A DNA stretch of 64,000 bases from Chitinophaga barathri (GTDB taxonomy: Bacteria > Bacteroidota > Bacteroidia > Chitinophagales > Chitinophagaceae), in contig NZ_RMBX01000004.1 of NCBI RefSeq assembly GCF_003807585.1, positions 248,001 to 312,000 of the forward strand, in the 5' to 3' direction. The notes under the pieces were generated by a model. That model did not search any database. It had not been told where the DNA came from and worked only from the letters and a program-made list of their open reading frames with translations. Positions 24,812-33,955 of the stretch are shown piece by piece (position 1 is the stretch's first letter; each line of letters starts with the position of its first letter). Position numbers and translations under genes: made by a program.

Positions 24812-25816
24812 TTGAGTACACAGCACCTGAGAAAGGACAAAACATGTCTCAACTGCGGCCAGGAAGTACAGGTCCGTTTTTGCAGCTATTGCGGGCAGGA
24901 AAACGTGCAGACCAAAGAATCCTTCAGGCACCTGGTGAGCCATTTTTTCCAGGATATCACACATTACGATTCTAAATTCCTCACTTCCCTCAAGTTCCTG
25001 TTCTTTTATCCCGGGCTGCTTACAAAAGAATACATCAACGGCAAACGGATGGCCTACATCAATCCCATCCGGTTGTACGTCTTCACGTCGTTTGTATTTT
25101 TCCTCATCCTGGGCATGACGGGCAATCGTGATAATCCCTACGAACGGGAGGTACAGGCCAAACAGCAGAAGGAGTTCGAAGCGATGCTCATGCAGGCGGA
25201 CAGTTTGCAGGATGCACTCCGGCAGGGCAGGGTAGCCCCCGCGGATACCGCTTCCACGCGCAACAGGATCCAGGTGCTCAGGGTGATGGGCACGGATACC
25301 ATCCGCAATGCCGCGCACCTGTACGATTCCATCCAGCAGTCCATGCCGCCGCAAATGCGTGAAGACTGGTGGGAACGCAAAATACAGACCCGCACCCTGG
25401 AAATGCGCGACAAATACGGCACAAACATGGGGAAGGCCTTTGCGGATAAGGTACTGTACAGTTTTCCCAAACTGATGTTCCTCCTGCTGCCGTTCTTCGC
25501 CCTGCTCCTGAAATGGTTCTTCCGCCGGAAGTCATGGGTGTATGCGGATCATGCTATCTTCTCCATTCACTTTCACACCTTCATTTTTATGTTCGGCATC
25601 CTGGGGATGCTCCTCAATACGCTGCTGCATTCGGAAACGCTCTTCGGCTGGATGATGATCCCGGTGTTCCTGTATTTTGTGTTCGCCGTACGGAACGCTT
25701 ACCAGGTGAGTACCGGCACAGCCCTGCTCCGGTCGCTGGGCATCCTGGCGGCGTATGCGCTGGGTACGATCATGGTCGGGTTTATCTCCATTTTTCTTAT
25801 TTTCGCTTTCTCGTAA
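24812..25816 (+). CDS. DUF3667 membrane protein with zinc ribbon, copy 2
   Basis: A 334-residue paralogue of the preceding gene, with the same zinc-ribbon cysteines (C12, C15, C24, C27) and the same SHFFQDITHYDSKF block, then PIRLYVFTSFVFFLIL and C-terminal membrane helices. The start must be near TTG at 24812, since a stop codon lies in frame just upstream (24794) and no ATG intervenes; TAGCTTTG at 24807-24814 overlaps it and looks like a -7 element, so the exact start is uncertain. The middle region (about 120-180) is where the two copies differ most. Function unknown. Confidence 0.78.
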   Translation: MSTQHLRKDKTCLNCGQEVQVRFCSYCGQENVQTKESFRHLVSHFFQDITHYDSKFLTSLKFLFFYPGLLTKEYINGKRMAYINPIRLYVFTSFVFFLILGMTGNRDNPYEREVQAKQQKEFEAMLMQADSLQDALRQGRVAPADTASTRNRIQVLRVMGTDTIRNAAHLYDSIQQSMPPQMREDWWERKIQTRTLEMRDKYGTNMGKAFADKVLYSFPKLMFLLLPFFALLLKWFFRRKSWVYADHAIFSIHFHTFIFMFGILGMLLNTLLHSETLFGWMMIPVFLYFVFAVRNAYQVSTGTALLRSLGILAAYALGTIMVGFISIFLIFAFS

Positions 25817-25834
25817 CCACCAAAATCATACACC

Positions 25835-26611
25835 ATGACCGGATTCATTATCGTGCAGCCGCAGGTACGGCCTTTTGTGGCGCATATTCAGCTGAACAGG
25901 CCCAAAGAGCTGAACGCCCTGAACCTCCAGCTGATGCAGGAATTGAGGGATGCGCTCCGTGAGCTGGACGCCGATGAGCAGGTGCGGGTGATCGTGATCA
26001 GCGGGAATGAAAAAGCTTTTGCGGCGGGTGCGGACATCCGGCAGATGGCGGGTCTCACGGCCATGGATATGTATAATATCGATCAGTTTGCGACCTGGGA
26101 CGCGATCAAAAAGATCAAAAAGCCCCTCATCGCCGCTGTCAGCGGTTTTGCCCTGGGCGGCGGCTGCGAGCTGGCCATGCTCTGCGATATGATCGTGGCC
26201 GCGGAAACGGCGAAGTTCGGGCAACCGGAGATCAAAATAGGGGTGATGCCCGGCGCCGGCGGCACACAGCGGCTCACCCGCGCGGTAGGCAAAGCCCTCG
26301 CTATGGAAATGGTGCTCACAGGGAAATTTATATCCGCGGAAGAAGCACTGAAATCAGGGCTGATCAACCGGATCGTACCGGTGGACCTGTACCTGGAAGA
26401 AGCGTTCCGTCTCGCGGCTGAAGTGGCGAAACAAAGCCCGCTGGCCGTGAAGATGGCAAAGGAATCCGTGTTGCGCGCCTTTGATAGTACGCTGGACGAA
26501 GGGCTGCATTTTGAAAGAAAAAACTTTTACCTGCTCTTTGCCTCCGATGATCAGAAAGAAGGCATGAACGCCTTCATCGAAAAAAGAGAGCCGGTATTTA
26601 CAGGTAAATAA
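25835..26611 (+). CDS. Enoyl-CoA hydratase/isomerase family protein
   Basis: A 258-residue crotonase-fold protein, expected to hydrate trans-2-enoyl-CoA in fatty-acid or amino-acid breakdown. The oxyanion-hole motif AAGADIRQMAGL and the GGGCELAMLCDMI and FGQPEIKIGVMPGAGGTQRL segments with both catalytic glutamates are visible, so it is likely to be an active hydratase. Length is normal. It lies 18 bases after the DUF3667 gene and 20 bases before the carbonic anhydrase gene, in the same direction, so these may be cotranscribed. The exact substrate chain length is unknown. Confidence 0.9.
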   Translation: MTGFIIVQPQVRPFVAHIQLNRPKELNALNLQLMQELRDALRELDADEQVRVIVISGNEKAFAAGADIRQMAGLTAMDMYNIDQFATWDAIKKIKKPLIAAVSGFALGGGCELAMLCDMIVAAETAKFGQPEIKIGVMPGAGGTQRLTRAVGKALAMEMVLTGKFISAEEALKSGLINRIVPVDLYLEEAFRLAAEVAKQSPLAVKMAKESVLRAFDSTLDEGLHFERKNFYLLFASDDQKEGMNAFIEKREPVFTGK

Positions 26612-26631
26612 CCGATAAAAATTTTGAGTCA

Positions 26632-27276
26632 ATGAATAATCTATTCGAACAACTGCTGGCGAACAACAAAGAATGGGCCGCCGAACAGGTAGCGCGCGAC
26701 AAGGACTTTTTTAAACGCCTGCAGGACCAGCAGGCCCCCAAGTTCCTCTGGATCGGCTGTTCGGACAGCCGGGTGCCCGCCAATGAGATCACCAATACCC
26801 AGCCGGGAGAGATCTTTGTACATCGCAATGTGGCGAATATGGTGATCCATACGGATATGAACCTGCTCACCGTGCTGGAATACGCCGTGAAAGTGCTCGG
26901 CGTGGAGCACATCCTGGTAGTGGGCCACTACGGCTGCGGCGGCGTAAGGGCTTCCATGACGCAGACGAACTATGGCATCATCAATCCCTGGCTCAAACAT
27001 ATCAAAGACGTATACCGCCTGCATAAGGACGAGATAGACGCGCTGGGCAGCCACGATGCCCAGGTGGACCGCCTCACCGAGCTGAACGTGATAGAACAGG
27101 TGAACAACCTTGCCAAAACCATCACCGTACAGCAGGCCTGGGCCGATGAAAAACGCCCGCACCTGCACGGCTGGGTATACGGCCTGAAAGACGGGCTCAT
27201 CAACCCCGTGTATCATGTACCGCCCTGCACCCCGCAGGATCCCGTGTATGAGTTTAACCTTAAGTCCTCCTTATGA
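26632..27276 (+). CDS. can: Beta-class carbonic anhydrase
   Basis: A 214-residue beta-carbonic anhydrase that interconverts CO2 and bicarbonate in the cytoplasm. The zinc ligands and catalytic dyad are visible as C43, D45, R47 (CSDSR), H99 and C102 (GHYGCGG), matching the arrangement in Escherichia coli Can. HRNVANMV is also conserved. The length is usual for the family. The small lipoprotein gene downstream overlaps its stop codon by four bases (ATGA), so the two are translationally coupled. The call is firm. Confidence 0.93.
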   Translation: MNNLFEQLLANNKEWAAEQVARDKDFFKRLQDQQAPKFLWIGCSDSRVPANEITNTQPGEIFVHRNVANMVIHTDMNLLTVLEYAVKVLGVEHILVVGHYGCGGVRASMTQTNYGIINPWLKHIKDVYRLHKDEIDALGSHDAQVDRLTELNVIEQVNNLAKTITVQQAWADEKRPHLHGWVYGLKDGLINPVYHVPPCTPQDPVYEFNLKSSL

Positions 27277-27782
27277 TCAGGCTCGCCGCCGTATGCTGCC
27301 TGCTGGCGCTGGCCTGCCAGCGCCCCACCGGCTCCGCGAAGAAACATCACCGGCCCGATTCCGTGTCCATGATCCCGACGGACACCATGATCCATATCAC
27401 GGACACGACGGTGATGCCTTCGCTCATCGAATCCTGGAAGGCTTTTGAAAAATACAACGGCAAATACGCCGCGGATATCAAACTGCTGGAGCAGAAGCCT
27501 CTCCGCGCACGCCTGAAGGAAATGCTCGGCGCGGAAGAAGCGGATTTTATCGCGCGGTATAAAGTGACGCCGCCGGTAGAGGTGGAGTCCGGCGTGTTGT
27601 TCAACGAAGGCTGCAAACCGCACAACTGTTCGGTGGAAGAAGCGGCCATCGCCATCGACATGAAAAAGGATGTGATCTATATCGGCATCGCGCGGAACAA
27701 AGCGGTGAAGCTCTACGGCGAAAAAGGAGACGCGGCTTATCCCGAAAAGCTGCTCACCTGGATGATGAAGTTCGAAGAGTAA
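27273..27782 (+). CDS. Small lipoprotein, unknown function
   Basis: A 169-residue protein with a lipoprotein signal ending LALAC (cysteine about residue 15). The C-terminal half has GCKPHNCSVEEAAIAIDMKKDVIYIG, a compact pattern with two conserved-looking cysteines seen in small periplasmic proteins, but the family is not recognised. It overlaps the carbonic anhydrase gene by four bases and is therefore likely coupled to it. Confidence 0.7.
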   Translation: MIRLAAVCCLLALACQRPTGSAKKHHRPDSVSMIPTDTMIHITDTTVMPSLIESWKAFEKYNGKYAADIKLLEQKPLRARLKEMLGAEEADFIARYKVTPPVEVESGVLFNEGCKPHNCSVEEAAIAIDMKKDVIYIGIARNKAVKLYGEKGDAAYPEKLLTWMMKFEE

Positions 27783-27794
27783 GCCGCCGGCAAG

Positions 27795-30686
27795 TCAAAG
27801 GTTCCCCAGGAAAGTACTGAGGGACTGCCCCGTTTTTAAGCCCAGTTTTTTACGGATCCGGTAACGGTGTATTTCCACGCCCCTCACGGAAATATTATGC
27901 AGTTGGGATATTTGTTTGGACGAGAAGTTCAGCCGCAGGTACGCGCACATTTTCAGATCGCTCCGGGACAGGTCCGGGAATTCTTTTTTCAGTTTGCCCA
28001 GCAGGTCGTTGTTCACTTCATCAAAGTGCTCGGCGAACTTATCCCAGTTGGCATTGCTTTCTTCCGCGCCTTTCACCAGGGAGATGAGTTTTTTCATTTC
28101 GGTTTCCCCGCCGGCGGAATGATTCAGTTTAAATACCTGGTCTTTCAGTTTGCTTAAAGTATCCGTATTGCCCGCCAGCTGCATGGTCGCGCTGGCCAGT
28201 TCCTTGTTTTTAAGGGCTACTTCACCCGCCAGTTTTTCATTCTGCAGCTGGATGATCTCCTTTTCATTTTTCTCCCGCTCCAGCTGGTGAATGTATTCCA
28301 GCTGTTTTTTCTTTTCATCGAATTTTTTCTGCTGCCGCTGCAGGATCTGTTTGTGCCAGGCACCCAGCAGGTATACGGCCAGGATGGTAAGGGCAAGATA
28401 AGCCAGCATGGCCCAGGTGGTTTTGTACCAGGGAGGGTGAATGGTAAAGGCATAAGCCAGCTCTTCGGAGGCATTGTGCAGGTTGTCCCGCGCCTTCACC
28501 CTGAAGGTGTACCGGCCGTCCGGCAGGTTGGTATAGTCCTTGGCCGTTTTGCTGCTCCAGGAAGACCATTCTTTTTCATATCCTTCCAGCCGGTAGCTGT
28601 ATTCAATGTCGTTGGTAAATCCATAGGCGGGCACGCTGTATTCAAAATGAAAAGCGTTGAAGCCGGGGGGCAGCGAATGGATCTCATCCTGCTGTTGGGA
28701 ATAACCGCCCTGTGCGTTCCGGTAAAAGAAACCGCCGGACAGCAGGCTGTCTTTTTTCCCGATGGCTTTGGCTTCATTCAGGAAAATGGTCAGCGCCCGT
28801 TCCTGCGACACGTATTTTTTATAATTGATGTGGATGGCCCCTTTTTCCGAGCCGATAAAGATGTTCTCCGGGTTATAAGGGTAGATGTTGTCGAACTTCG
28901 AGAGCATATGCGCTTCCAGCTCCGGGAAAAACGTGAGGGAGTAGGGGCTCTTTGAAGTATCCATAGCGGAAAAACGCGCGAGGCCCACCTTCCTGCCGCT
29001 GCAAAACCATATGTTGCCTTCCGGGTCTTCTTTCATATACCGCAATGCCATGCCCGCAAAGACGGATAAAAAATCCGAAGGGATAAACCTTCCTGCCGCC
29101 GCGTCAAACTCATACACGCCGGATTCCGTGGGGAACACCACGCGGTTTTTTATTTTGAATACATAATTGTTGAACGCGGAGGGCAGGCCGCTGGCCGCGG
29201 AAAAAAAACGGGCGGTATACCGCAGGCTGTCCGGTGATACCTGCAGCCGGTATATGCCCCGGTACGGGTGTGAGGACCATATATCCCCGTTTTCGTCGAT
29301 GGTCAGGAAGCGGTAAGAGTCCGAAGTGCCTTTCAGCCGGCCCGCGTTTTCGAACCGGCCTTCCCTGAAATGCAACAGGTCTATGCCCCAGTAACCGCCC
29401 ACAAGAATATTTTGTATGGGATATACGGATGTGAGTGGCAGGAATTTCCAGGAGCCCATGCCCTGCGAGATGGGGAACGCTTCCCGGCCCCGGATCACAA
29501 ACGTGCCGGTGTTGTGGGTGGACAATAATTGCCCGTTGATCTCTTCCAGCTGCCAGGCTTCGCCGCGGTCGCTGCCTTTTATGAGGGAGAACAGGCTTTT
29601 CTGGCTGCTCAGGTCGCCCCCGCTGCCGGCCAGTGGTGCGGCATATACGCCGTTGGAGGTGGAGAGGTACAGGTGATCGTTGTAAATGAGGGTGGAGTAA
29701 CCGATCACGTCGTTCACCCTGTCCGGCCGGAGGAACCGGATCGGCGAGCTGTAATTGATAAAGGCGATGGCATTGTCCACGCCGGCCCAGATATTTTGGT
29801 CCCTGTCAACAAAGACGGCTGTAGCATTGTTATTTTGTAGGCCCTCCGCGACAGATATCCGCTGGATCAGGCGGTGGCAGGCATCGCGCACGAGGCAGCC
29901 TTCCAGGGCGGTAGCGGTTACAAAGGCGCTGTCGCTCAGCCTGGCAAACGATGGGGTGTATATATATTCCTGCGGGATACCCTGGATACTGACAACGGAA
30001 TCCTGGTGCAACCAAAATGAAACATTATTAAGCGTCTCAATGCGATAGTTTTCCTTCCCTGATGGAAACACAGCAGTTACGGTCAGGTCCTGCAGCAAAC
30101 TGCCATTTACCAGCGGCATCCAGCGGTCGTTTTTATACTCCAGCAGGCCGCTGCCGGCGTCCTGCGCAAAGAGGCGGTTCCCGGCCTTCCCGAGAAAGGA
30201 CCATTCCCTGGCGGGCTTAAATACCGCGATGCGGTTGTTGTCCAGCTTAAAGATCCGGTCGGACACCCGGAAAAAGACAGATTTTTCATGAACAATGGTA
30301 TTCCACACGTCTGCAAAATCCTGGTACTGCCTGGGAATGAGTTTTTTGAGAGAGGTATAATGTAGCGTGTTATGACCGCCCGCTTCAAAATACCCGATCT
30401 CATCCTGTCCGCCAGCGTAGATCCGGTCGTTTGGGCCGATATAGACAGACCGCAGCACCGTTTTATTGGGCAGCGGGAACAGTTTCCAGAAACTGCCGTT
30501 GAAAGTCACCAGTCCCTCATCGTTTGCGAAATACATGATCCCTTTGTTATCCTGTTTGATATCCCAGGTACGGCTGCCGCCATTAAATAAGGCCTTGTGG
30601 TAATTCACGACAAAAGGCGTCCCCAAAGTATTCTGTGACCGGGCGGGGAGACTGAAGAGTGTCAGCAGGAGGACTAAAGTTCTCAT
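27795..30686 (-). CDS. Propeller/Y_Y_Y sensor with LuxR-type DNA-binding domain
   Basis: A 963-residue membrane regulator. A signal peptide (about 1-17) is followed by two-component-regulator propeller repeats (about 20-660), a Y_Y_Y domain near 660-760 (FHFEYSVPAYGFTNDIEYSYRLEGYEKEWSSW), one transmembrane helix near 770-790, a coiled coil near 800-850, and a LuxR-type helix-turn-helix at about 895-955 (FPDLSRSDLKMCAYLRLNFSSKQISQLHNISVRGVEIHRYRIRKKLGL). It lacks histidine kinase and receiver domains, so a signal at the propeller would act directly on the HTH. It is divergent from the SusC/SusD genes, which are the likely targets. Confidence 0.88.
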   Translation of the reverse strand: MRTLVLLLTLFSLPARSQNTLGTPFVVNYHKALFNGGSRTWDIKQDNKGIMYFANDEGLVTFNGSFWKLFPLPNKTVLRSVYIGPNDRIYAGGQDEIGYFEAGGHNTLHYTSLKKLIPRQYQDFADVWNTIVHEKSVFFRVSDRIFKLDNNRIAVFKPAREWSFLGKAGNRLFAQDAGSGLLEYKNDRWMPLVNGSLLQDLTVTAVFPSGKENYRIETLNNVSFWLHQDSVVSIQGIPQEYIYTPSFARLSDSAFVTATALEGCLVRDACHRLIQRISVAEGLQNNNATAVFVDRDQNIWAGVDNAIAFINYSSPIRFLRPDRVNDVIGYSTLIYNDHLYLSTSNGVYAAPLAGSGGDLSSQKSLFSLIKGSDRGEAWQLEEINGQLLSTHNTGTFVIRGREAFPISQGMGSWKFLPLTSVYPIQNILVGGYWGIDLLHFREGRFENAGRLKGTSDSYRFLTIDENGDIWSSHPYRGIYRLQVSPDSLRYTARFFSAASGLPSAFNNYVFKIKNRVVFPTESGVYEFDAAAGRFIPSDFLSVFAGMALRYMKEDPEGNIWFCSGRKVGLARFSAMDTSKSPYSLTFFPELEAHMLSKFDNIYPYNPENIFIGSEKGAIHINYKKYVSQERALTIFLNEAKAIGKKDSLLSGGFFYRNAQGGYSQQQDEIHSLPPGFNAFHFEYSVPAYGFTNDIEYSYRLEGYEKEWSSWSSKTAKDYTNLPDGRYTFRVKARDNLHNASEELAYAFTIHPPWYKTTWAMLAYLALTILAVYLLGAWHKQILQRQQKKFDEKKKQLEYIHQLEREKNEKEIIQLQNEKLAGEVALKNKELASATMQLAGNTDTLSKLKDQVFKLNHSAGGETEMKKLISLVKGAEESNANWDKFAEHFDEVNNDLLGKLKKEFPDLSRSDLKMCAYLRLNFSSKQISQLHNISVRGVEIHRYRIRKKLGLKTGQSLSTFLGNL

Positions 30687-30810
30687 ATACAGGAATTTCC
30701 TACTTAGATGAGGTGATGAAGTAATTTGAATTTACTGAAAAATAGGCACTTAGAAATTTTTGATGTGGAAATGATGTAGTGAAATTAAGCGCTCCGGGTA
30801 AGAAGGTCGT

Positions 30811-30818
30811 TAATTTTG
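30811..30818 (+). promoter_or_regulatory. Possible -7 promoter element of susC/susD
   Basis: TAATTTTG matches TAnnTTTG exactly, 51 bases before the ATG of the SusC-like gene. The -33 element is not clear, which would fit a promoter needing an activator. Confidence 0.45.
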
Positions 30819-30868
30819 AACTACAGTTTGACTAACCGCTACTATAACCTGAATTTAAATTGCCACGT

Positions 30869-33800
30869 ATGAAGTATTATTTATCATTCTGCTTTATTAT
30901 CGCTATTCTCTTAACAGGGACTTTTGCATCCGCCCAGGCCCAAAGGTCTGTGAAAGGCAAGGTGCAGGACGCCCAGGGCCTCCCGGTCCCCGGCGCCACC
31001 ATCACTGTAAAAAACACGCCCGGCATCGGCGCCATCTCTTCCGAAGCGGGCACATTTACCATTTCAGTGCCCGCCTCCGCGGATTCGTTGGTGATATCAG
31101 TGATCGGGTACAACCGGCAGGCCGTTGCCGTGTCGGACAATGTGGAGATTACGCTGGATATAGCTGACGGGGCTACCCTGGAACAGGTGGTGGTGATCGG
31201 GTACGGTACCCAGCGAAAGGGAGACCTCACGGCGCCCATTACCACCGTGAACACGGAAAACATGATGAAACGCACCACGTCCACCCCCATGGACGCCCTC
31301 CAGGGCAGCGTGCCCGGGGTGCAGATCATCGGGAACGGTGCGCCCGGCAGTCCGCCGAGCGTGCGCGTAAGGGGCGTAGGCTCGTTTAACAACGAATCTC
31401 CCCTGTATGTAGTGGACGGGATGTTCGTCAACGATATCAGTTTCCTGAACGCCGCCGATATTGCGGACATGTCCATCCTGAAAGATGCTTCCGGCGCCGC
31501 CATCTATGGTGTGCGTGCGGCAAACGGCGTGGTGCTCATCACCACCAAAAAAGGGAAGCTGAACATGAAGACCCGCGTGACCTACAACGGGTATGTGGGC
31601 ATACAGGTGCCCGTGAACGTGCTGAAAATGGCCGACGGGAAACAATACACTAATTTTTCGCTGCAGCGGGGCACCACGCAGGACAGCACGACGGTAAGGC
31701 TCTCCTCCGAAAGATTCGGCGGCAGCGGTCTGAACCCCACCACCAGCACGGACTGGTACGACGAGCTGCTGCGAAAGCAGGCCCTGATCACCAATCACGG
31801 TATAGACCTCCAGGGCGGCAGCGAGCGGGTTACTTATTCGGTAGGGCTCAATTACACCTACCAGAACGGTATCCAGGATGCCAAGAACAGTTTTGAAAGA
31901 TATAACGCCAGGTTCCAGCTGGAAGCGAAAGCATTCCCCTGGCTGAAAGTGGGCTTTACCACCTATATCACCAACTCTACGACATTTGTACCGAACGCCG
32001 AGGCGTTCTCGGATGCGTTTTCCGCCACGCCGTTATTCCCGGTGTATGACGAGCAGAACGTGAACGCATTCCCGGTAAAATTCGCCTCTGCCGCCACCAT
32101 TGGCCGCGAAGATGCAAACCCGGTGGCTTCCGCCTATTACAATTACAACAAACTGAAACAATTCCAGGTACTGCCTACGCTATATGCGGAAGCCAGTTTC
32201 TGGAAAGACAAACTCACCTTCCGTTCCCAGATCAGCCAGCTGTATTCCTCCAGCCTGCGCACCCAATACAGCCCCGAGCGCAACCTGGGCCCGGGCACCA
32301 GCGTTACTGTTTCCAATTTAAGGTCCACACAGGAACGTAATACCAATTACATCCTGGATAACCTGCTCACCTACCGCGACGGAGCGGGGAAACACCACTG
32401 GTCCCTGCTGCTGGGCCAGTCCACACGTGAGGAACGCTGGAGGCAGACCTGGGTGTCTGCGAACAATGTACCGCTGGTGGAAGAATCCTGGTACGTTGGC
32501 CAGGGAACGAGGGATCAGAACGGGTACAATGAAGACGGATTTCGTAATGCGGGCATGTCCTACTTTACACGCGGCACTTACGACTATGACAACAAATACC
32601 TGCTCACCGCCACTTTCCGCGCGGACGGCAGCTCCAAATACCAGACCAAATGGGGTTATTTCCCCTCCGTGGGCCTGGGCTGGGTAGTCACCGGTGAGAA
32701 TTTTATGAAAGGCCAGCGGGTGTTCGACTTCCTGAAGCTGCGCGGCAGCTGGGGCAAACTGGGTAACGACGGCGTGAACGCCAATGCCGGGTATGCCATC
32801 GTGAACACAGGAAGTGCGAACTCGGCCATTTTCGGCAGCGGCGCCATTGCAAACGGTGAATATATACCCGGCTATACGGTGAACAGGTTCTTTACGGATG
32901 TTACCTGGGAAGTAGTGACGGAATGGGACGCCGGTGTGGACTTTGAAATGATCGGCAGAAGACTGAAAGGTTCCGTGGACTATTACACCCGTAAAACAAC
33001 GGATGCTGCATTTGACAGGCCCTTCGGGTTTACCTACGTCAGCATTTACGGCAACTGGGCCGAGATGGTGAATAGCGGTTTTGACGTGGCACTGAGCTGG
33101 GACGATAAAATAGGGGACCTGCATTACCAGATCGGCGGCAACTTTTCCACCCTGAAAAACGAAGTGACGGACCTGGGCTCGCTGCCCAGCCTGATGAGCG
33201 GGGTGTTCCCCTTTGTGGCCGAGTTCCCGAACAAGATAGAAGTAGGGCAGTCGCTCCGGTATTTCTACGGCTATGAAATGGAAGGCGTGTACCAGTCGGC
33301 GGACGAGATCGCCAAAGACCCCGTGGCCTCCAATTACAATGCAACGGCACTGTCCAAGATACAACCGGGCTGGCTGAAGTATAAAGACCAGGACGGCAAC
33401 GGCATCCTGGACAATGCCGACCGTGTGAACATAGGTAGTTACCTGCCGAAGGTCACCTACGGGTTCAACCTGGGCCTGGATTATAAAAACTTCGATTTCA
33501 GCATCGCTTTCCAGGGATCGGCGGGCAACAAAATACTGAACCTGAACCGGGGTAAATTATACAAAGCATCCAACTCGCTGAACATAGATGAAGAGTTTGC
33601 CAGCAATATGTGGAACGGGGCGGGCTCTACCAATTCTTATCCGTCGGCCCGCGCCATTGCGGACGGTTGGTTTAAGGTGGGCAGTTCCTTCTTTGTGGAA
33701 AACGGTTCTTACCTGCGCGTACAGAACATACAACTGGGATATACTTTCAACGTGGGCAGATCCAGCGCGCCATCGAACATACGTTTATATCTCACAGCGG

Positions 33801-33922
33801 ACCGGCCTTTTATTTTCACCAAATACAACGGTTTTACGCCTGAGATCACAGGCCCGGGTTACGACATGAACGTATATCCCGTATCGGCCACGTACAGCTT
33901 TGGCGTAAGAGCCAGTTTTTAA
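30869..33922 (+). CDS. SusC/RagA-type TonB-linked outer-membrane transporter
   Basis: A 1017-residue TonB-dependent receptor of the SusC/RagA family. It has a signal peptide (about 1-22), a carboxypeptidase-regulatory-like domain (SVKGKVQDAQGLPVPGATITV...), the TonB-box/plug region (EQVVVIGYGTQRKGDLT through VRGVGSFNNESPLYVVDGMFVND), and a long beta-barrel to a C-terminal aromatic strand (ATYSFGVRASF). The ATG at 30869 is preferred over a TTG at 30860. It imports an oligosaccharide, peptide or similar ligand together with the SusD-like lipoprotein 33 bases downstream. No glycoside hydrolase is present here, so the substrate cannot be inferred. Confidence 0.93.
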   Translation: MKYYLSFCFIIAILLTGTFASAQAQRSVKGKVQDAQGLPVPGATITVKNTPGIGAISSEAGTFTISVPASADSLVISVIGYNRQAVAVSDNVEITLDIADGATLEQVVVIGYGTQRKGDLTAPITTVNTENMMKRTTSTPMDALQGSVPGVQIIGNGAPGSPPSVRVRGVGSFNNESPLYVVDGMFVNDISFLNAADIADMSILKDASGAAIYGVRAANGVVLITTKKGKLNMKTRVTYNGYVGIQVPVNVLKMADGKQYTNFSLQRGTTQDSTTVRLSSERFGGSGLNPTTSTDWYDELLRKQALITNHGIDLQGGSERVTYSVGLNYTYQNGIQDAKNSFERYNARFQLEAKAFPWLKVGFTTYITNSTTFVPNAEAFSDAFSATPLFPVYDEQNVNAFPVKFASAATIGREDANPVASAYYNYNKLKQFQVLPTLYAEASFWKDKLTFRSQISQLYSSSLRTQYSPERNLGPGTSVTVSNLRSTQERNTNYILDNLLTYRDGAGKHHWSLLLGQSTREERWRQTWVSANNVPLVEESWYVGQGTRDQNGYNEDGFRNAGMSYFTRGTYDYDNKYLLTATFRADGSSKYQTKWGYFPSVGLGWVVTGENFMKGQRVFDFLKLRGSWGKLGNDGVNANAGYAIVNTGSANSAIFGSGAIANGEYIPGYTVNRFFTDVTWEVVTEWDAGVDFEMIGRRLKGSVDYYTRKTTDAAFDRPFGFTYVSIYGNWAEMVNSGFDVALSWDDKIGDLHYQIGGNFSTLKNEVTDLGSLPSLMSGVFPFVAEFPNKIEVGQSLRYFYGYEMEGVYQSADEIAKDPVASNYNATALSKIQPGWLKYKDQDGNGILDNADRVNIGSYLPKVTYGFNLGLDYKNFDFSIAFQGSAGNKILNLNRGKLYKASNSLNIDEEFASNMWNGAGSTNSYPSARAIADGWFKVGSSFFVENGSYLRVQNIQLGYTFNVGRSSAPSNIRLYLTADRPFIFTKYNGFTPEITGPGYDMNVYPVSATYSFGVRASF

Positions 33923-33955
33923 TGAAAGGGTTATCACTAACACAAAAAATTCGTT

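Noticed and set aside
32318..33364. Minus-strand frame of 348 codons over the SusC gene
   Set aside because: It lies opposite clear SusC sequence and shows no domain of its own.
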